From contig CP150567.1 of NCBI GenBank assembly GCA_049487715.1, positions 496,001 through 560,000 of the forward strand: a stretch of DNA of 64,000 nt, read 5' to 3'. Shown here one piece after another: positions 38,388-48,185 of this stretch (position 1 is the stretch's first letter; every line of letters starts with the position of its first letter). Source of the DNA: Pycnococcus provasolii (taxonomy: Eukaryota; Chlorophyta; Pseudoscourfieldiophyceae; Pseudoscourfieldiales). The notes under the pieces are model-generated. The model did no database searches and was not told the DNA's origin. It saw only the letters and a list, made by a program, of their open reading frames with translations. The position numbers were made by a program, and so were the translations under genes.

Positions 38388-39152
38388 TTAGTGCGTGCTC
38401 TCCTTCACCTTCTTAAGGTGCTCCACCTTCTCCTCAGCAGCCTCGTCTGCGGCACCAGCGGCGTCATCCGCCGCGTTGGCTGCGGAGTCGGCGGAGGCGT
38501 CCGCCGCCTCCGTCGCCTCGTCCGCCTTCTCAACCGCCTTCTCCGCCTCCTCCTCCGCCTCCTCCACCTTGCCCTCCTCGATCGCCTCGACAACCTTCTC
38601 GGCCGCCTCAGCCGCTTCCTCCGCCTTGTCAGCAGACTCCTCCGCCTGCTCGGCGGCCGCCTCGGCGTTGTCCTGGGCCTCCTCCGCCTGCTCGGCGACG
38701 ACGGTGTCAGACGACTCCTCGCTTTGCTGGGCGGCGTCGGCGGCGTTGTCCGCGGCGTCGTTCGCCTTTTCGGCCGCCTCTTCCGCCTGTTCCATCGCTT
38801 CCTCCGCCTTCTCCACAGCCTCGAGGGCGTCCTTCTCCGCCTCGTTGTCGTCCCCGGACGCGAGCGCGTCCGCCGCCTTCTCCGCCGCCTCCGCGGCCGC
38901 GGCGGCGTCGTCACCGGCCTGTTCGGCGGCGTCCTCCGCCTTGACGGCATCCTTCATGGAGTCATCTGCGGCAAGTTCTTCACGTGCGGCATCTTCCGCT
39001 TTCGTCGCTTCGGTGACAGCGAATTCGTACTTTTTCGACTCGACTCCTCCACGCGGCGACACCTTAAGTGCACGCGCAGCAGAGACCCCGGGAAGGGAAA
39101 GTGAAAGGGCGAAGACGAGAGCGATCACAACAAGAACACGAGTGGACATCAT
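38388..39152 (-). CDS. Secreted Ala/Glu-rich coiled-coil protein
   Basis: The 254-residue protein starts with a clear signal peptide (two Met, Arg, then 'VLVVIALVFALSLSLPGVSA', cleavage near residue 24). The remainder is almost entirely Ala, Glu, Asp and Lys in irregular 7- and 11-residue patterns such as 'AEEAAEKANDAADNAADAAQ' and 'AEEAQDNAEAAAEQAEESAD', so it should be one long helix or coiled coil. It ends 'KVEHLKKVKESTH' with no ER-retention signal. Low-complexity helical proteins of this type include LEA-like protectants and ice-binding helices; no such function is shown here. Start chosen at the first Met of the signal peptide. Confidence 0.78.
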   Translation of the reverse strand: MMSTRVLVVIALVFALSLSLPGVSAARALKVSPRGGVESKKYEFAVTEATKAEDAAREELAADDSMKDAVKAEDAAEQAGDDAAAAAEAAEKAADALASGDDNEAEKDALEAVEKAEEAMEQAEEAAEKANDAADNAADAAQQSEESSDTVVAEQAEEAQDNAEAAAEQAEESADKAEEAAEAAEKVVEAIEEGKVEEAEEEAEKAVEKADEATEAADASADSAANAADDAAGAADEAAEEKVEHLKKVKESTH

Positions 39153-39818
39153 GATTACTGTTCTGAACAAATATGAAGAACGTGGGAAGAGTGATCGGGC
39201 CGCAGGAAGGACTCCGGAGGTTGGGAGGGGGATGGCCGATGGAGCCTCGAGGTTTTCGGGATGGAGGAGCGCGCCCCTTCCCCTCCCCTTCCCCTTCCCC
39301 TCCCCTTCCCCTTCCACTTGAGAATAGAAAACGAGGAAGGATAAAATAGGACATGGACCTACCGTAGCGGTGGTTGTGCGTGGGCGGTGGAGCTCGCCAC
39401 TGTACACCGCCGTTGTGCATCTGCAAGCTCGGATCGCTTTCAGGACCTGTAGACTCGCTTCCGCCGTCCCCGTTGAGCCGCCCACCTACTTAGTATAATG
39501 AGCTGGTGTGCACCTGCCGACGGTCGAATCATCAAACACACACACCCTGACGGCAACTGAACCCGCGGGTTTCCTTCCTCACTAGTGCTACGATAGTCTG
39601 TCACTCACAGTCACGGGTTCCTTTGGGTTCCCTTGCAAACCCGAACCACTTCGCACTCGAAAGGGCTCCCGTCCACGAACGTGACTCACGGACGTTGACG
39701 TGAATGATGAGCGTGCGATGTCTGGATAAAGAGCTGTATTGTGGCGTACGCATGCTTCCAGAAAGAAGGGAGGGGCTTTCAAAGTTTACAATCTCACTTA
39801 ACAATGCGAATGAATCTT
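39153..39818. other. Intergenic region
   Basis: A CCCTTCC-type pyrimidine tract lies at 39275-39317, upstream of the Ala/Glu-rich gene. No other gene is supported. Confidence 0.4.
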
Positions 39819-41846
39819 TCATGCAGGAGCGGGCGTGAGCGCGTCATGCTGCTGCCCACGCCGACGCCCACGCCCATGCAGAATTCGCCGCAAGCCACGC
39901 GCCACGGAGTTCACCGCCGACAGAGCAGCAGCCTTCACGAGGCGTCCGAGCAGCCATGCGTCGCTGAACACGGCCCATGCTCCCTTCAGCATTGTGGGAA
40001 GCAGCGAGAAGATTCCCCCGCCAGCACCGGAGCGTGCAAATCCAATCAGCTGCCAGAGACGCGCCCAGTCGAGTTCCCCCGGTGCGATGGCATTGACGTC
40101 GTCGTCGTCGTCGTTCGCCGCCGCGTTGGGACTTTTGACCAGAACATCCGCCAGGCGGCGCGTGTACAGCTTGTCCGTCAGAAGCATACGAGCGACGTGC
40201 GGGTATGCGACGTTCAGGAAGCGAAACTTTGGGTCAAGCTGCATGCAGATTCCCTCCTGCGTCAGCAGCGTGCGTATGATGATCGCGAATCGCTCCGGAA
40301 CGCGCAGAGGATAGTCGTACATCAGCTTGGAGAACTGGTCGGTGATTTTCCGGAAGCTGAAGTCCTCCGCGAGTGCGCCGGCGTCGAAGCGCCCTTGTCC
40401 AGCCACCTCGATCCAGACGCGGCGCAGGGCGTCGGAGACGCGCTGACGCACCTCCTCGTCGTCCGACAAGAAGCCGAGCTCCTGCAGCGCCTTCGTCAGC
40501 CTGACGTAGTCCTCGTTCATACACCCGATGAGCGCGTCCAGCAGCGCACTCTGGTCCTCCTTGGACAGCTCGCTGACGTTGCCAAAGTCGATGTACGCGA
40601 TGCCGTTGTCGCGCATCGCAAACACATTCCCCGGATGCGGGTCGCCGTGGAAGAGCCCGTACTCGAGCAGCTGCGTCATGCCGGCGCGCACGCCCGTGGA
40701 GATGAACCGGTCGACGTCAATCGCCGCGTCGCGCACGGCGGCAATGTCCGTGAGCCTCACGCCGTCGACCCACGACATGATCAGCACGCGTGGCGAGTTG
40801 CACTGCGGGAACGGCAGGCTGGGTATGACCACCTCGCCGTCGTGCTTGAAGTTCGCCTGAAATGCTGCGAGAGATCGCGCCTCGGCGTTGAAGTCGAGCT
40901 CGCGCAGCAGCGACCGTCCAAACTCGTCGACGACGACGCTCGCCTCGCATCCGAGCCTTGCCCTGGACGCGCCGTCGAGCCACCGCACGGCGCCGTAGCG
41001 AAAGAGCCACAGGTCTCTGAGTATGGTTGATCGCAGGTTCGGGCGCTGTATTTTGACAGCCACCTCCACCGGCTCCGAGTCGTCGTTCGGCGCGTGCATC
41101 ATCGCCCTGTACACGACGCCTATCGACGCTGCGGCAATAGGCTTTGTGGGGAACGGCGGCACGAAGATCTCGTCCAGGCTTTTGATGTTGAGGTCCTCCT
41201 TTAGGATCTGCATGGCGACGTCGTGGCTGAATGGCGGCACGTCGTCCTGCAGTTTCATGAGTTCGTCCATGTAGTCCGCTCTCACGACGTCCGGCCTGTT
41301 TGCTAAGAACTGCGCGAGTTTGATGAACGTTGGTCCTAAGGAGGTGGCAACTTCTCTGAGTTGCGTCGCTCTGACTTGCACACGCGCCGGGTCGTCCTGC
41401 ATGCCCTGCCATTCGTCCAAGCTTTTGTTTGATAGCGTGCATGCCGCCGCCCACGCGAGTTGGACTGCACGCACGGCGACCCCTACTACGTCTGAGTTCG
41501 CCGCGGAGTTTAAGCCGTTTAGCGTGTACGTGTATTGCGACGAGACGGACGGAACCAAGACGTTAGCAGGAACCACGACGGAGTTAACATTGCCAACCAC
41601 CTCCCCAACATTGCCAACCTCCCGAGGGGATGAAGATGAAGACGAAGCCAAGGACGACGACGACGCAGATAAATCCCGTCTTCTTCTCCTAAGAGTAGCA
41701 CATCTTCTTCTATTGAATACACATACACAAGGTTGACGCGGACAAGAAGACAAGGATGATGATGACGAAGGTGGTGCATGAACAACGGCCATCGCCATGA
41801 TGAGAAGCGAGAGCCGAGAGAGAGAGGGGGGGGAGGAAGAACGCAT
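39819..41846 (-). CDS. ABC1/ADCK-type atypical kinase, probably plastid
   Basis: The 675-residue protein has a Ser/Arg-rich leader of about 80 residues fitting a plastid transit peptide, then an ABC1 kinase domain: the 'LGPTFIKLAQFLANRPD' helix (KxGQ-like, here with Leu-Ala), the Ala-rich nucleotide loop 'PIAAASIGVVYRA', the 'VAVKIQRP' lysine, 'RELDFNAEARSLAAF', the catalytic 'GLFHGDPHPGN' and 'YIDFGNV'. ABC1Ks regulate quinone and prenyl-lipid metabolism in plastids and mitochondria. The family KxGQ motif is altered at Gly. The ATG at 41846 is the first available; one at 41798 would shorten the leader. Confidence 0.92.
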   Translation of the reverse strand: MRSSSPPSLSRLSLLIMAMAVVHAPPSSSSSLSSCPRQPCVCVFNRRRCATLRRRRRDLSASSSSLASSSSSSPREVGNVGEVVGNVNSVVVPANVLVPSVSSQYTYTLNGLNSAANSDVVGVAVRAVQLAWAAACTLSNKSLDEWQGMQDDPARVQVRATQLREVATSLGPTFIKLAQFLANRPDVVRADYMDELMKLQDDVPPFSHDVAMQILKEDLNIKSLDEIFVPPFPTKPIAAASIGVVYRAMMHAPNDDSEPVEVAVKIQRPNLRSTILRDLWLFRYGAVRWLDGASRARLGCEASVVVDEFGRSLLRELDFNAEARSLAAFQANFKHDGEVVIPSLPFPQCNSPRVLIMSWVDGVRLTDIAAVRDAAIDVDRFISTGVRAGMTQLLEYGLFHGDPHPGNVFAMRDNGIAYIDFGNVSELSKEDQSALLDALIGCMNEDYVRLTKALQELGFLSDDEEVRQRVSDALRRVWIEVAGQGRFDAGALAEDFSFRKITDQFSKLMYDYPLRVPERFAIIIRTLLTQEGICMQLDPKFRFLNVAYPHVARMLLTDKLYTRRLADVLVKSPNAAANDDDDDVNAIAPGELDWARLWQLIGFARSGAGGGIFSLLPTMLKGAWAVFSDAWLLGRLVKAAALSAVNSVARGLRRILHGRGRRRGQQHDALTPAPA

Positions 41847-41969
41847 CCGAAAACTCCCGGGAAGCCACAAGATTTACATTTATTTGTGCCCAAGAGCCTC
41901 CCTCCCTCGGGTTCAGTCAGGGGTTTGAGAGTCCTGAAGTCGGCTTTCTCGGAGATTCGTTGCGTTCGG

Positions 41970-41990
41970 GGTTACGATAGTTCGGGTTAG
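41970..41990 (+). promoter_or_regulatory. GGGTTA/GGGTTAGG words upstream of ABC1K
   Basis: CGGGGTTACG and TTCGGGTTAGG lie about 125-145 bases upstream of the ABC1K start. Confidence 0.4.
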
Positions 41991-42086
41991 GAGGGGAGTC
42001 AAGTGCCAAAAAGTCACATAAAAAAGTCAAAAAAGTCAAAAAGTCAGCCCCGGGCATGGCGTCCATGACATGCTCCGGGGCGGTTC

Positions 42087-42461
42087 TTATGGCGGCTTCT
42101 GCGGCCTCGGCCGACCACGGAAACGACTGTAACCCCACCCAGTTACCGTCACCGCAGGTGGCACGACGCCTCGAGTTTTCTCGCTCGCGCTCGTCCCTGC
42201 GCGTGACGCACTACGAGGAAGACGGTGCGAATTCGGCCCGCGCGTAAGCGTAGCGGGGATCAGGTACAGACGCTGTTCGTCGAGATCTGCCTCCGTGGGA
42301 GGCTCGAGAAAACGACGACGCTCTGGTTGCGGCTGAACCCTGGCCGCGGGCCTTCCCTGCTGCAGCTGCAAGTTCTGCTGCACCAGCAGGTTGTTTTGCT
42401 CGCGGAGCAACTGGATTTGCTCTGCGAGCTCGGGTTGGTCGGCGCCTCCAGGTGCCGCCAT
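42087..42461 (-). CDS. Possible small coiled-coil protein, 124 aa
   Basis: A proper ATG in good context (GCCGCCATGA on the coding strand) opens 'MAAPGGADQPELAEQIQLLREQNNLLVQQNLQLQQ', a strong leucine-heptad coiled coil. An Arg/Pro-rich, less ordered second half follows. Codon use is convincing in the first 60 codons only. It could be a bZIP-like fragment without a basic region, a first exon, or a gag-like remnant. A telo-box lies about 195 bases upstream. Confidence 0.42.
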   Translation of the reverse strand: MAAPGGADQPELAEQIQLLREQNNLLVQQNLQLQQGRPAARVQPQPERRRFLEPPTEADLDEQRLYLIPATLTRGPNSHRLPRSASRAGTSASEKTRGVVPPAVTVTGWGYSRFRGRPRPQKPP

Positions 42462-42829
42462 GAAACTGTGGACACAGTCCTACAGTGACCTCTGCGCGTA
42501 ACTCCGACGCGCGAGTGCTTGATGTCGACGCAAGGTGCGGCGACAAAAGCACAGGATGCCACGCCCAGGCCGCGGCAGGAGAAGGGAGCCCGCCCGCCCG
42601 CCCGAAGGACGGAAGGAAGGAAGGGAAAGAACCCAACCCTGCTAACGCCTGATTCGGGTTAGGGGTTCGGGTTGGTCCCCCTCCCCTGGTTGGTATGTAC
42701 CACCTATGTAACTCGGCCCTTGTGTTTCGCATCGCGTCAGTCAGCGTGCTGCGTCCCTCTCTGTCTCTGTCTGTGACTTACGTGTTAACAATTAACAAAA
42801 CAGATTAGTTCAGCGATCGTTTTTCATCT
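42462..42829. promoter_or_regulatory. Divergent promoter with GGGTTAGGGG word
   Basis: TTCGGGTTAGGGGTTCGGG lies at about 42654-42672, between the coiled-coil frame and the FAD monooxygenase. Nothing else is recognised. Confidence 0.45.
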
Positions 42830-44434
42830 ATGTTGTTCTCACCATCACAAGCAGCAGCACCACCTTGTGAAGCAGCATCAGCACAAGCATCAGCACGAAG
42901 AATGCGTCCTTCTCGTCCTTATCCTCGGGTTGCGAGTTCTCGTCATAACAGTCATCTCCTCGGCGTTGTCTCCTCGGCAGGATCGTCTCGTGGCTCGCTT
43001 GGTGACGATGATGATGAACGGTGGGGCCATGTGACGACTGGGAGTCCCAACGTCCTGGTGGTTGGCGCGGGGCCCGTGGGCACGACCGCCGCTTGCCTTT
43101 TATCCGATCGACTCGGTCCGTCGGCGTCCGTGACTATACTGGAGAGACGATCGGATCCCACGCGTATGGACGATGCCTCACGCATGAGCGCGCGGCTTTA
43201 CCCCATGGCGCTCAACGAAAGGAGTTTCGACGCGCTCGCACGCGCACGACTCGACGACATTCAAGGCGGGCACAAGTTGCGAGGATTCGCAGTCCTCACC
43301 AAGGAGGGGCGTGTGAAACAGTTCAACCTGCCTGGACAAGACGAAGATAGGAGAATCCTGATAGACTGGGTGACGTGGACGTCGAACCTCATCACGCTCG
43401 CACGACAAAAGCATCCGAGAATTAACTTCCAGTTCGAAACGCCGCTACGCCCGTCAGCCTTCGACGTGGATGCACAAACCGTCACACTCGACGACGGAAC
43501 GGTGATGAAGTACGACCTGCTCGTTGGCGCTGACGGTGCCAACTCCGTGGTGAGGACGGCACTCTACGGCGACGCGTGCACCAAAGTTTTGTACGACGGA
43601 ACGAACGTGGGATATCGGATTTTGCAGGGAGTGGATCCGAGCTATCTGACCAACGACATGTTGCGAGCCATTTACGACAACGATGACAACACCGCGCGCA
43701 TTTTCCGATGCGGCTCGAAGAAAACAAGCATCGTCCTGTTCCGTTCGTGCGTCGACCCGAGCCGTATTGATGCGATGTACACGGGCACAGTGGCGCTTCT
43801 CAGCGACGCGACAGCGTATAGTGAGACCGTGCATGCCATTGAGGGATTGCCGCACTCCGTCGCGCTCGCTATCGCAGCCTCGAATGCCGCTAACGCACAC
43901 AATCCTCCGTCGAGCTTTGGTCAGGTTCGTTGGATGCGTGAATTTGGGAAAGGCCACGTCGCTCTCGTGGGCGATGCAGCGCACTCCGTCACGAGTTCGT
44001 TGGGCCAAGGAGCAACTACAGGCCTAGGTTCAGCCGTTGCGCTCGCCGACGCGATAAACACGGACGATATCGCAGGCAGTGTTTCGGCGTACTCTGCATC
44101 TCGTGCGCCCCAAGCCCACGCCCTTCAGCGCATGGAAGTGCTCAACGCATACGCCACTTCTGGTTGGCGGAACCCAAACGCTTCTAAGCTTTGGAGCGTG
44201 ATTGCTCGTGCAGCATCGACACTGGGCCTCATCGGCGGATTGCTACTCTCTCGCGTGAATTCAGGCGTGCGTCACAGTACGCTCTTCCACGGCTTGATCG
44301 ATCCATCCATCACCCTTCGTGATCTTGAGAACCAATTCTACAAGTGCATTTCCTTGGGCGTTTGTGTGCTGGCAATCCTCACAAGCTGCTTGTGCATGCT
44401 TGCCCGAGCACGCATGAATGCCGCTTTGTTGTAA
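42830..44434 (+). CDS. FAD-dependent aromatic-type monooxygenase (KMO/zeaxanthin-epoxidase-like)
   Basis: The 534-residue protein has a Ser/Ala/Arg-rich leader of about 70 residues, then the dinucleotide fold 'NVLVVGAGPVGTTAACLLSDRL' with Glu-Arg-Arg at the end of beta-2. The class A flavin monooxygenase motifs 'DLLVGADGANSVVR' (DG) and 'GHVALVGDAAHSVTSSLGQGATTGLGSAVALADAI' (GD) follow. A hydrophobic C terminus 'CISLGVCVLAILTSCLCMLA' probably anchors it in a membrane, as in kynurenine 3-monooxygenase. The leader suggests an organelle. Substrate unknown. Confidence 0.85.
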   Translation: MLFSPSQAAAPPCEAASAQASARRMRPSRPYPRVASSRHNSHLLGVVSSAGSSRGSLGDDDDERWGHVTTGSPNVLVVGAGPVGTTAACLLSDRLGPSASVTILERRSDPTRMDDASRMSARLYPMALNERSFDALARARLDDIQGGHKLRGFAVLTKEGRVKQFNLPGQDEDRRILIDWVTWTSNLITLARQKHPRINFQFETPLRPSAFDVDAQTVTLDDGTVMKYDLLVGADGANSVVRTALYGDACTKVLYDGTNVGYRILQGVDPSYLTNDMLRAIYDNDDNTARIFRCGSKKTSIVLFRSCVDPSRIDAMYTGTVALLSDATAYSETVHAIEGLPHSVALAIAASNAANAHNPPSSFGQVRWMREFGKGHVALVGDAAHSVTSSLGQGATTGLGSAVALADAINTDDIAGSVSAYSASRAPQAHALQRMEVLNAYATSGWRNPNASKLWSVIARAASTLGLIGGLLLSRVNSGVRHSTLFHGLIDPSITLRDLENQFYKCISLGVCVLAILTSCLCMLARARMNAALL

Positions 44435-44639
44435 TAAAAATGACGAAAATGACGATGTTTGTTTGTTACGTCGTGTTCGCAGGTTCTTCGCCGTTCACAG
44501 TGCGTTTTGAAGTCGGCTCTCGCTCTCCCTATCAGGGGTCACGGTTGGTCGTGAAGCGTTGCTCACACGCAGTACAGTACCCGGTAGTCTAATAATGGGT
44601 CGTCCCTTTCCTGAACGTCTTCCGGGGTCGGGGTCGGCG

Positions 44640-44706
44640 TTAGGGTTAGGGTTACAACTAGGGTTAGGTGGTAGGGCTTAGGGTTAGGGTTAGGATTAGG
44701 GTTCGG
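44640..44706 (+). promoter_or_regulatory. Dense TTAGGG array upstream of MED17-like gene
   Basis: About seven TTAGGG/TAGGGTT-type units, some degenerate, lie within 67 bases and end about 105 bases before the start codon. Confidence 0.7.
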
Positions 44707-44811
44707 GATCCCCATTTGGTTTTGGCCTTTCTCCATCTTCTTCTTCCTTTTCGGAGGAGGGTTTTGGGCTCCACGCCGTGCTGGTGTCGGCATTTGGCGT
44801 CATCCCCATCC

Positions 44812-46063
44812 ATGGCCATGGCGTCCCCTCAAGCCAAGGTTCCTCCTACTAGCCTGAAGGTGGTGTCATCGAACTCTCTACAAGTCACAGATGAAGCTGA
44901 AGCCATGGATGTTAATCCCTCCTTTGTCTCGCCCTTCTCAACCCTTCTCAAAAAGATCTGTGGATCTTCCCGGCGGGTTCCCATCTCCGGGTTTCGCCAT
45001 CTCCGCGACGAATGGTGAGCGTCTACCTGCGCCTGCTTTTACCGGTGACGCCCTCTGTGCTCTGGAACTCGCGCATAGACGTGCGTCCATCCTTGAGCAG
45101 AAGGCCGCGCAGAAGTCGTCGTCAAAACCTAAGTCAGACGCGAAGAAGGACGACAGTGACAGTGCGGGGACGAAAGAAGCACATCGCGAAGGCTTAGCGT
45201 TGGAGAAAACCTTGGGAGGGGACAACAACGTCGCGTCAAGCTCGTCGTCGCGGTTTACGACGTGCCTTTCCAAACTTGCCGCTGCGGCGCAGGAAATGCA
45301 ACTGCTCGTTGACCTGTGCGACCACGTCAAGGCAACACACAGCATCGGTGTCAGGCACGCCGCGAAGCCACGAGGACAGGCGCGCCTCGCCTCCGTGAGC
45401 GCGGAGGCGGCTGTGAACTTTGGCGTGAAGAAAAAGGGTGCCGCGCGCGCGGAGGAGGCGCTCAGGGCGGGTGCGGAGAGGCTGAAGCAAAGGGCGAGCG
45501 TGAGAAGCCGTTTCGCGCGAGGGGTGCGCTCCCTTAGACGAAGGTGGATCTTACGAGGTCTCGCGGTTGCGGGCGTTGTCACGGACGTCGCTCCTCCGGG
45601 CGCCACGGACGCCGACGCGCCGGCGCACGTCGTTGCGATGGCTGAAGACGGCGCGCTGCGCGTTGCTTCGCCTGATGTTGACGAGGATGTTGGCAACGAC
45701 GACGACGACGACGACGACGTGCGATGCGCCGACGTCGCTCTCGAGCGTTGGCATGCGCTCTCTTACGCGAGCATGCTGAGTCGCCACGTCGCGTACGCGC
45801 GCAAGTCTCTGACGGACGCGGCTGCTCGAGGCGAGGCACCCGACAGGCTGACTCCTTCTCACGTGCGTGACTTGCACTCTTCCGGCGACTTGGACGTCGC
45901 TTCTTTTTTGGTGCACCAGTGGTTCGTGCACCGCCTGCGCGTGGACGAGGACGACGCGAACGTTTCCAACAAGTCTCTCGAAGGAAGCGCACTCACAAGG
46001 GCGCAAACGAGTCTGCACATGATTCTTGCCAACGCCTCCTTGCAAAGTCGCCAAGACGAATAA
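44812..46063 (+). CDS. MED17: MED17-like Mediator head subunit
   Basis: The main frame matches the N-terminal half of plant MED17 in order: 'NGERLPAPAF...ALELAHRRASILEQ', the helix 'TTCLSKLAAAAQEMQLLVDLCDHVKATHSIGV' and 'ALRAGAERLKQRASVRSRFARGVRSLRRRWILR', followed by an acidic loop. A start codon with good context (CCATGG at 44812) lies in another frame. Removing 44839-44890 (52 nt, AAG|GTTCCT to TCACAG) joins a nine-codon first exon in phase 0, giving about 399 residues. Plant MED17 is longer (over 600), so the C-terminal half is absent or very diverged. Similarity was judged by eye; the call is probable, not certain. Confidence 0.6.
44839..44890 (+). other. Candidate 52-nt intron in the MED17-like gene
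   Basis: GT donor after AAG, an internal TACTAG word resembling a branch site and a CACAG acceptor. The length restores the frame. Confidence 0.4.
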
Positions 46064-46478
46064 TACAATGAAGACGTCCGTTGATGTTGTTTTCATACAC
46101 AACCCCTTGTACAGTAATAAAACGATACATACTGACATACTTAGCCCCAACATGACAAAAGGTACCCCATGTAAGCCCGACCTCAAACCCCTAAACCAAA
46201 CCCCGAAATCATTTCCTTTCTTTGGTCGGAAGTGGAAGTGGAAGTGGAAGTCGTCGCGCAGCTTCTTCATCAGGGCGTGAACTTCAGACCAACACCTGCT
46301 CTTGGTGCTAGGGTGTATCCCCATCTCCCTCCCTTGTTTCCATTCATTGTTACTTTTTCCTCTGTTTTGTGTTTTTCGTATCGCCCCTCCCCCCCCCCCC
46401 TGGCCTAATCCTTCCCGCCTGCTCTGCTCCTGCTCTGCTCCCCCCGTGGTCATTCTCGCTCTCGCACTGATACCAGTC
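46064..46478. other. Intergenic region upstream of the ParA-like gene
   Basis: It holds AAACCCCTAAACC-like sequence at about 46187-46200, a GGAAGT hexamer repeat at 46228-46250 and a C run. No gene is supported. Confidence 0.4.
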
Positions 46479-47649
46479 ATGCCGCTGTTGACGTCTTACG
46501 TGTTCACGAACAATCGCGGCGGCGTGGGCAAGTCCACGCTGCTGTTTCAATTGGCATCGACGTACGCGCAAATGCATCCTGATTTGAATGTCGCAATCTT
46601 TGACTTTTCCATCCAGGCGGATGTCTCCATCTCGTTCCTAGGAGGGACGCAAGAGCCGTCGGCGGACACGCCCAAAGCACGCACGCTGGGTGCGCAGCGC
46701 ATGGCGGCACTGCGGCCGGAAAATACTGGGCCGGGGATCATCGAGGCGCTCATGGAGGCGGAGACGTCTGGCGGTGGCGGCGGCGGCGGTGGTGGTGGTG
46801 GTGGCGGCGGGTTGCTGGGCGCGTTCTCGCGACTCAGCTTTGGAGGAGGGCGGCGGCGCATCGAGCGCGCTCGACTTGAGGTCCAAGCTCGTGCAGGTGT
46901 ACAAAGATGGCGGAGGACCGGACAACATCTTCTTGGCGACCGGTGGTGTCAAGCTGCACGAGGTGCTCACCCTGCAGAATGCCGAGCGCGTCGCCGCGAT
47001 GGTGGCGGCGGCGCTCGACAAGTCGGAAGGGAACTGGGTCGCCTTCTTTGACACCGACGCGGAGGTGACGGAGCGACCTGCAACACTCGCCGCGGTGGTG
47101 GCAGCGCAGCGTATCGTCCTGCCGCTCAGCGCGAACTGGGCAGACTACAACCGCGTCGTCGACGGCGACCCTATCAACAGCCTCTTCCCCGTGCTGAGGC
47201 ATCGCATCTCCAACGGACTGCCGTGCGCCAAGGTGGACCACGTCGTCTTCAACTCCGTCAAGCTGAAGGACAGCACGCCGTGTGGCCTGCACGACGATGG
47301 ACGCCGCGGCGCGATGCTCCCCTTCTCCCCGGTGAAGAACGTGCGATCGCAGATGTCGCAGATGAGCGACCACATGTTCTCGCAGGGCTGGGAGGACATG
47401 GAGCTTCAGTACCGCACCATTTACATGGACGACGGTTCCGTGAACGACGAGGACGCATTCGCCGCACGCTACGTGCAGAGCCTGTACAGCATGCCGGATA
47501 ACATCGTGCACGTCTCCGCGCTGACGGGAATCCCCGTGTGCTCGATGGATGCGAAGACGAAGTACCTCGATGGAGAGGTGAAGGTTGACGCCAGTGCACT
47601 GGACAAGCTTCAAGGGGCGATGGAGTCAACGGTGAAAGCGTGGGTGTAA
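46479..47649 (+). CDS. ParA/MinD-like P-loop ATPase of unknown function
   Basis: The protein starts 'MPLLTSYVFTNNRGGVGKSTLLFQLASTYA', a ParA-type nucleotide loop (GGVGKST) in which the deviant Walker A lysine is replaced by Asn-Arg, followed by 'LNVAIFDFSIQADVS' (Walker A', Gln for Pro). The C-terminal 270 residues lie in another frame: 'NIFLATGGVKLHEVL', 'GNWVAFFDTDAEVTERPATLAAVVAAQRIVLPLSANW' and 'HVVFNSV'. Removing 46774-46837 (64 nt) restores one protein of about 368 residues and removes a poly-Gly run. Otherwise a 1-nt indel in the G run near 46850 is needed. 'CSMDAKTKYLDG' at the C terminus fits the fold. Function not known. Confidence 0.72.
46774..46837 (+). other. Candidate 64-nt intron (poly-GGT/GGC) in the ParA-like gene
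   Basis: Any GGT codon in the run can act as donor in the same phase (37-64 nt). The acceptor is TTCTCGCGACTCAG. Removal joins the two frames in phase. Confidence 0.45.
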
Positions 47650-47810
47650 GGAATTTGACTTGACTGGTGTATGCAAAATTCATAATCGACTTTTGTGTCT
47701 TTTTGTAATGAAAGCGCTATTTCTTCATTTTTTTTTTCAATGATGAGTCAGGTAAAATAAGCCAAACACAAATGGGGGATTGATTCAAAAATATTGGAAG
47801 AAAAACAATC

Positions 47811-47842
47811 ATGGAGCCTGCTGCTGCGCCAGCACCTCCTTC

Positions 47843-47877
<35 letters not shown>

Positions 47878-47938
47878 GCGGCGTCGACGCAGCTCGTGGT
47901 GTTGGTGTTGGTGGCGCATCGCCACCACCACCACCACC

Positions 47939-47974
<36 letters not shown>

Positions 47975-48154
47975 GCAGCAGCAACAAGAAGAAGAGGCTG
48001 ATGCCGACCAGCTTCCTCCGCCTCCTGCCAAACGCACGAAAATATTACAGAATAGTACTTGTTGGACAAATTACGCGCCGTCGTCACCTATGGCTTCCTC
48101 TCCCCAATCCTCTGCAATGAGGATGATGATGGTGCCATCTTCCTTAGCTGCCAA

Positions 48155-48185
<31 letters not shown>

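Noticed and set aside
38157-39104. Long open frame on the plus strand opposite the Ala/Glu-rich protein
   Set aside because: It is the antisense of GCC/GAG codon repeats; composition (Leu/Arg/Gly) is an artefact and the minus frame has a signal peptide and ATG.
45551-46480. 309-codon minus-strand frame over the MED17-like gene
   Set aside because: Antisense shadow; the plus frame fits MED17 helices.
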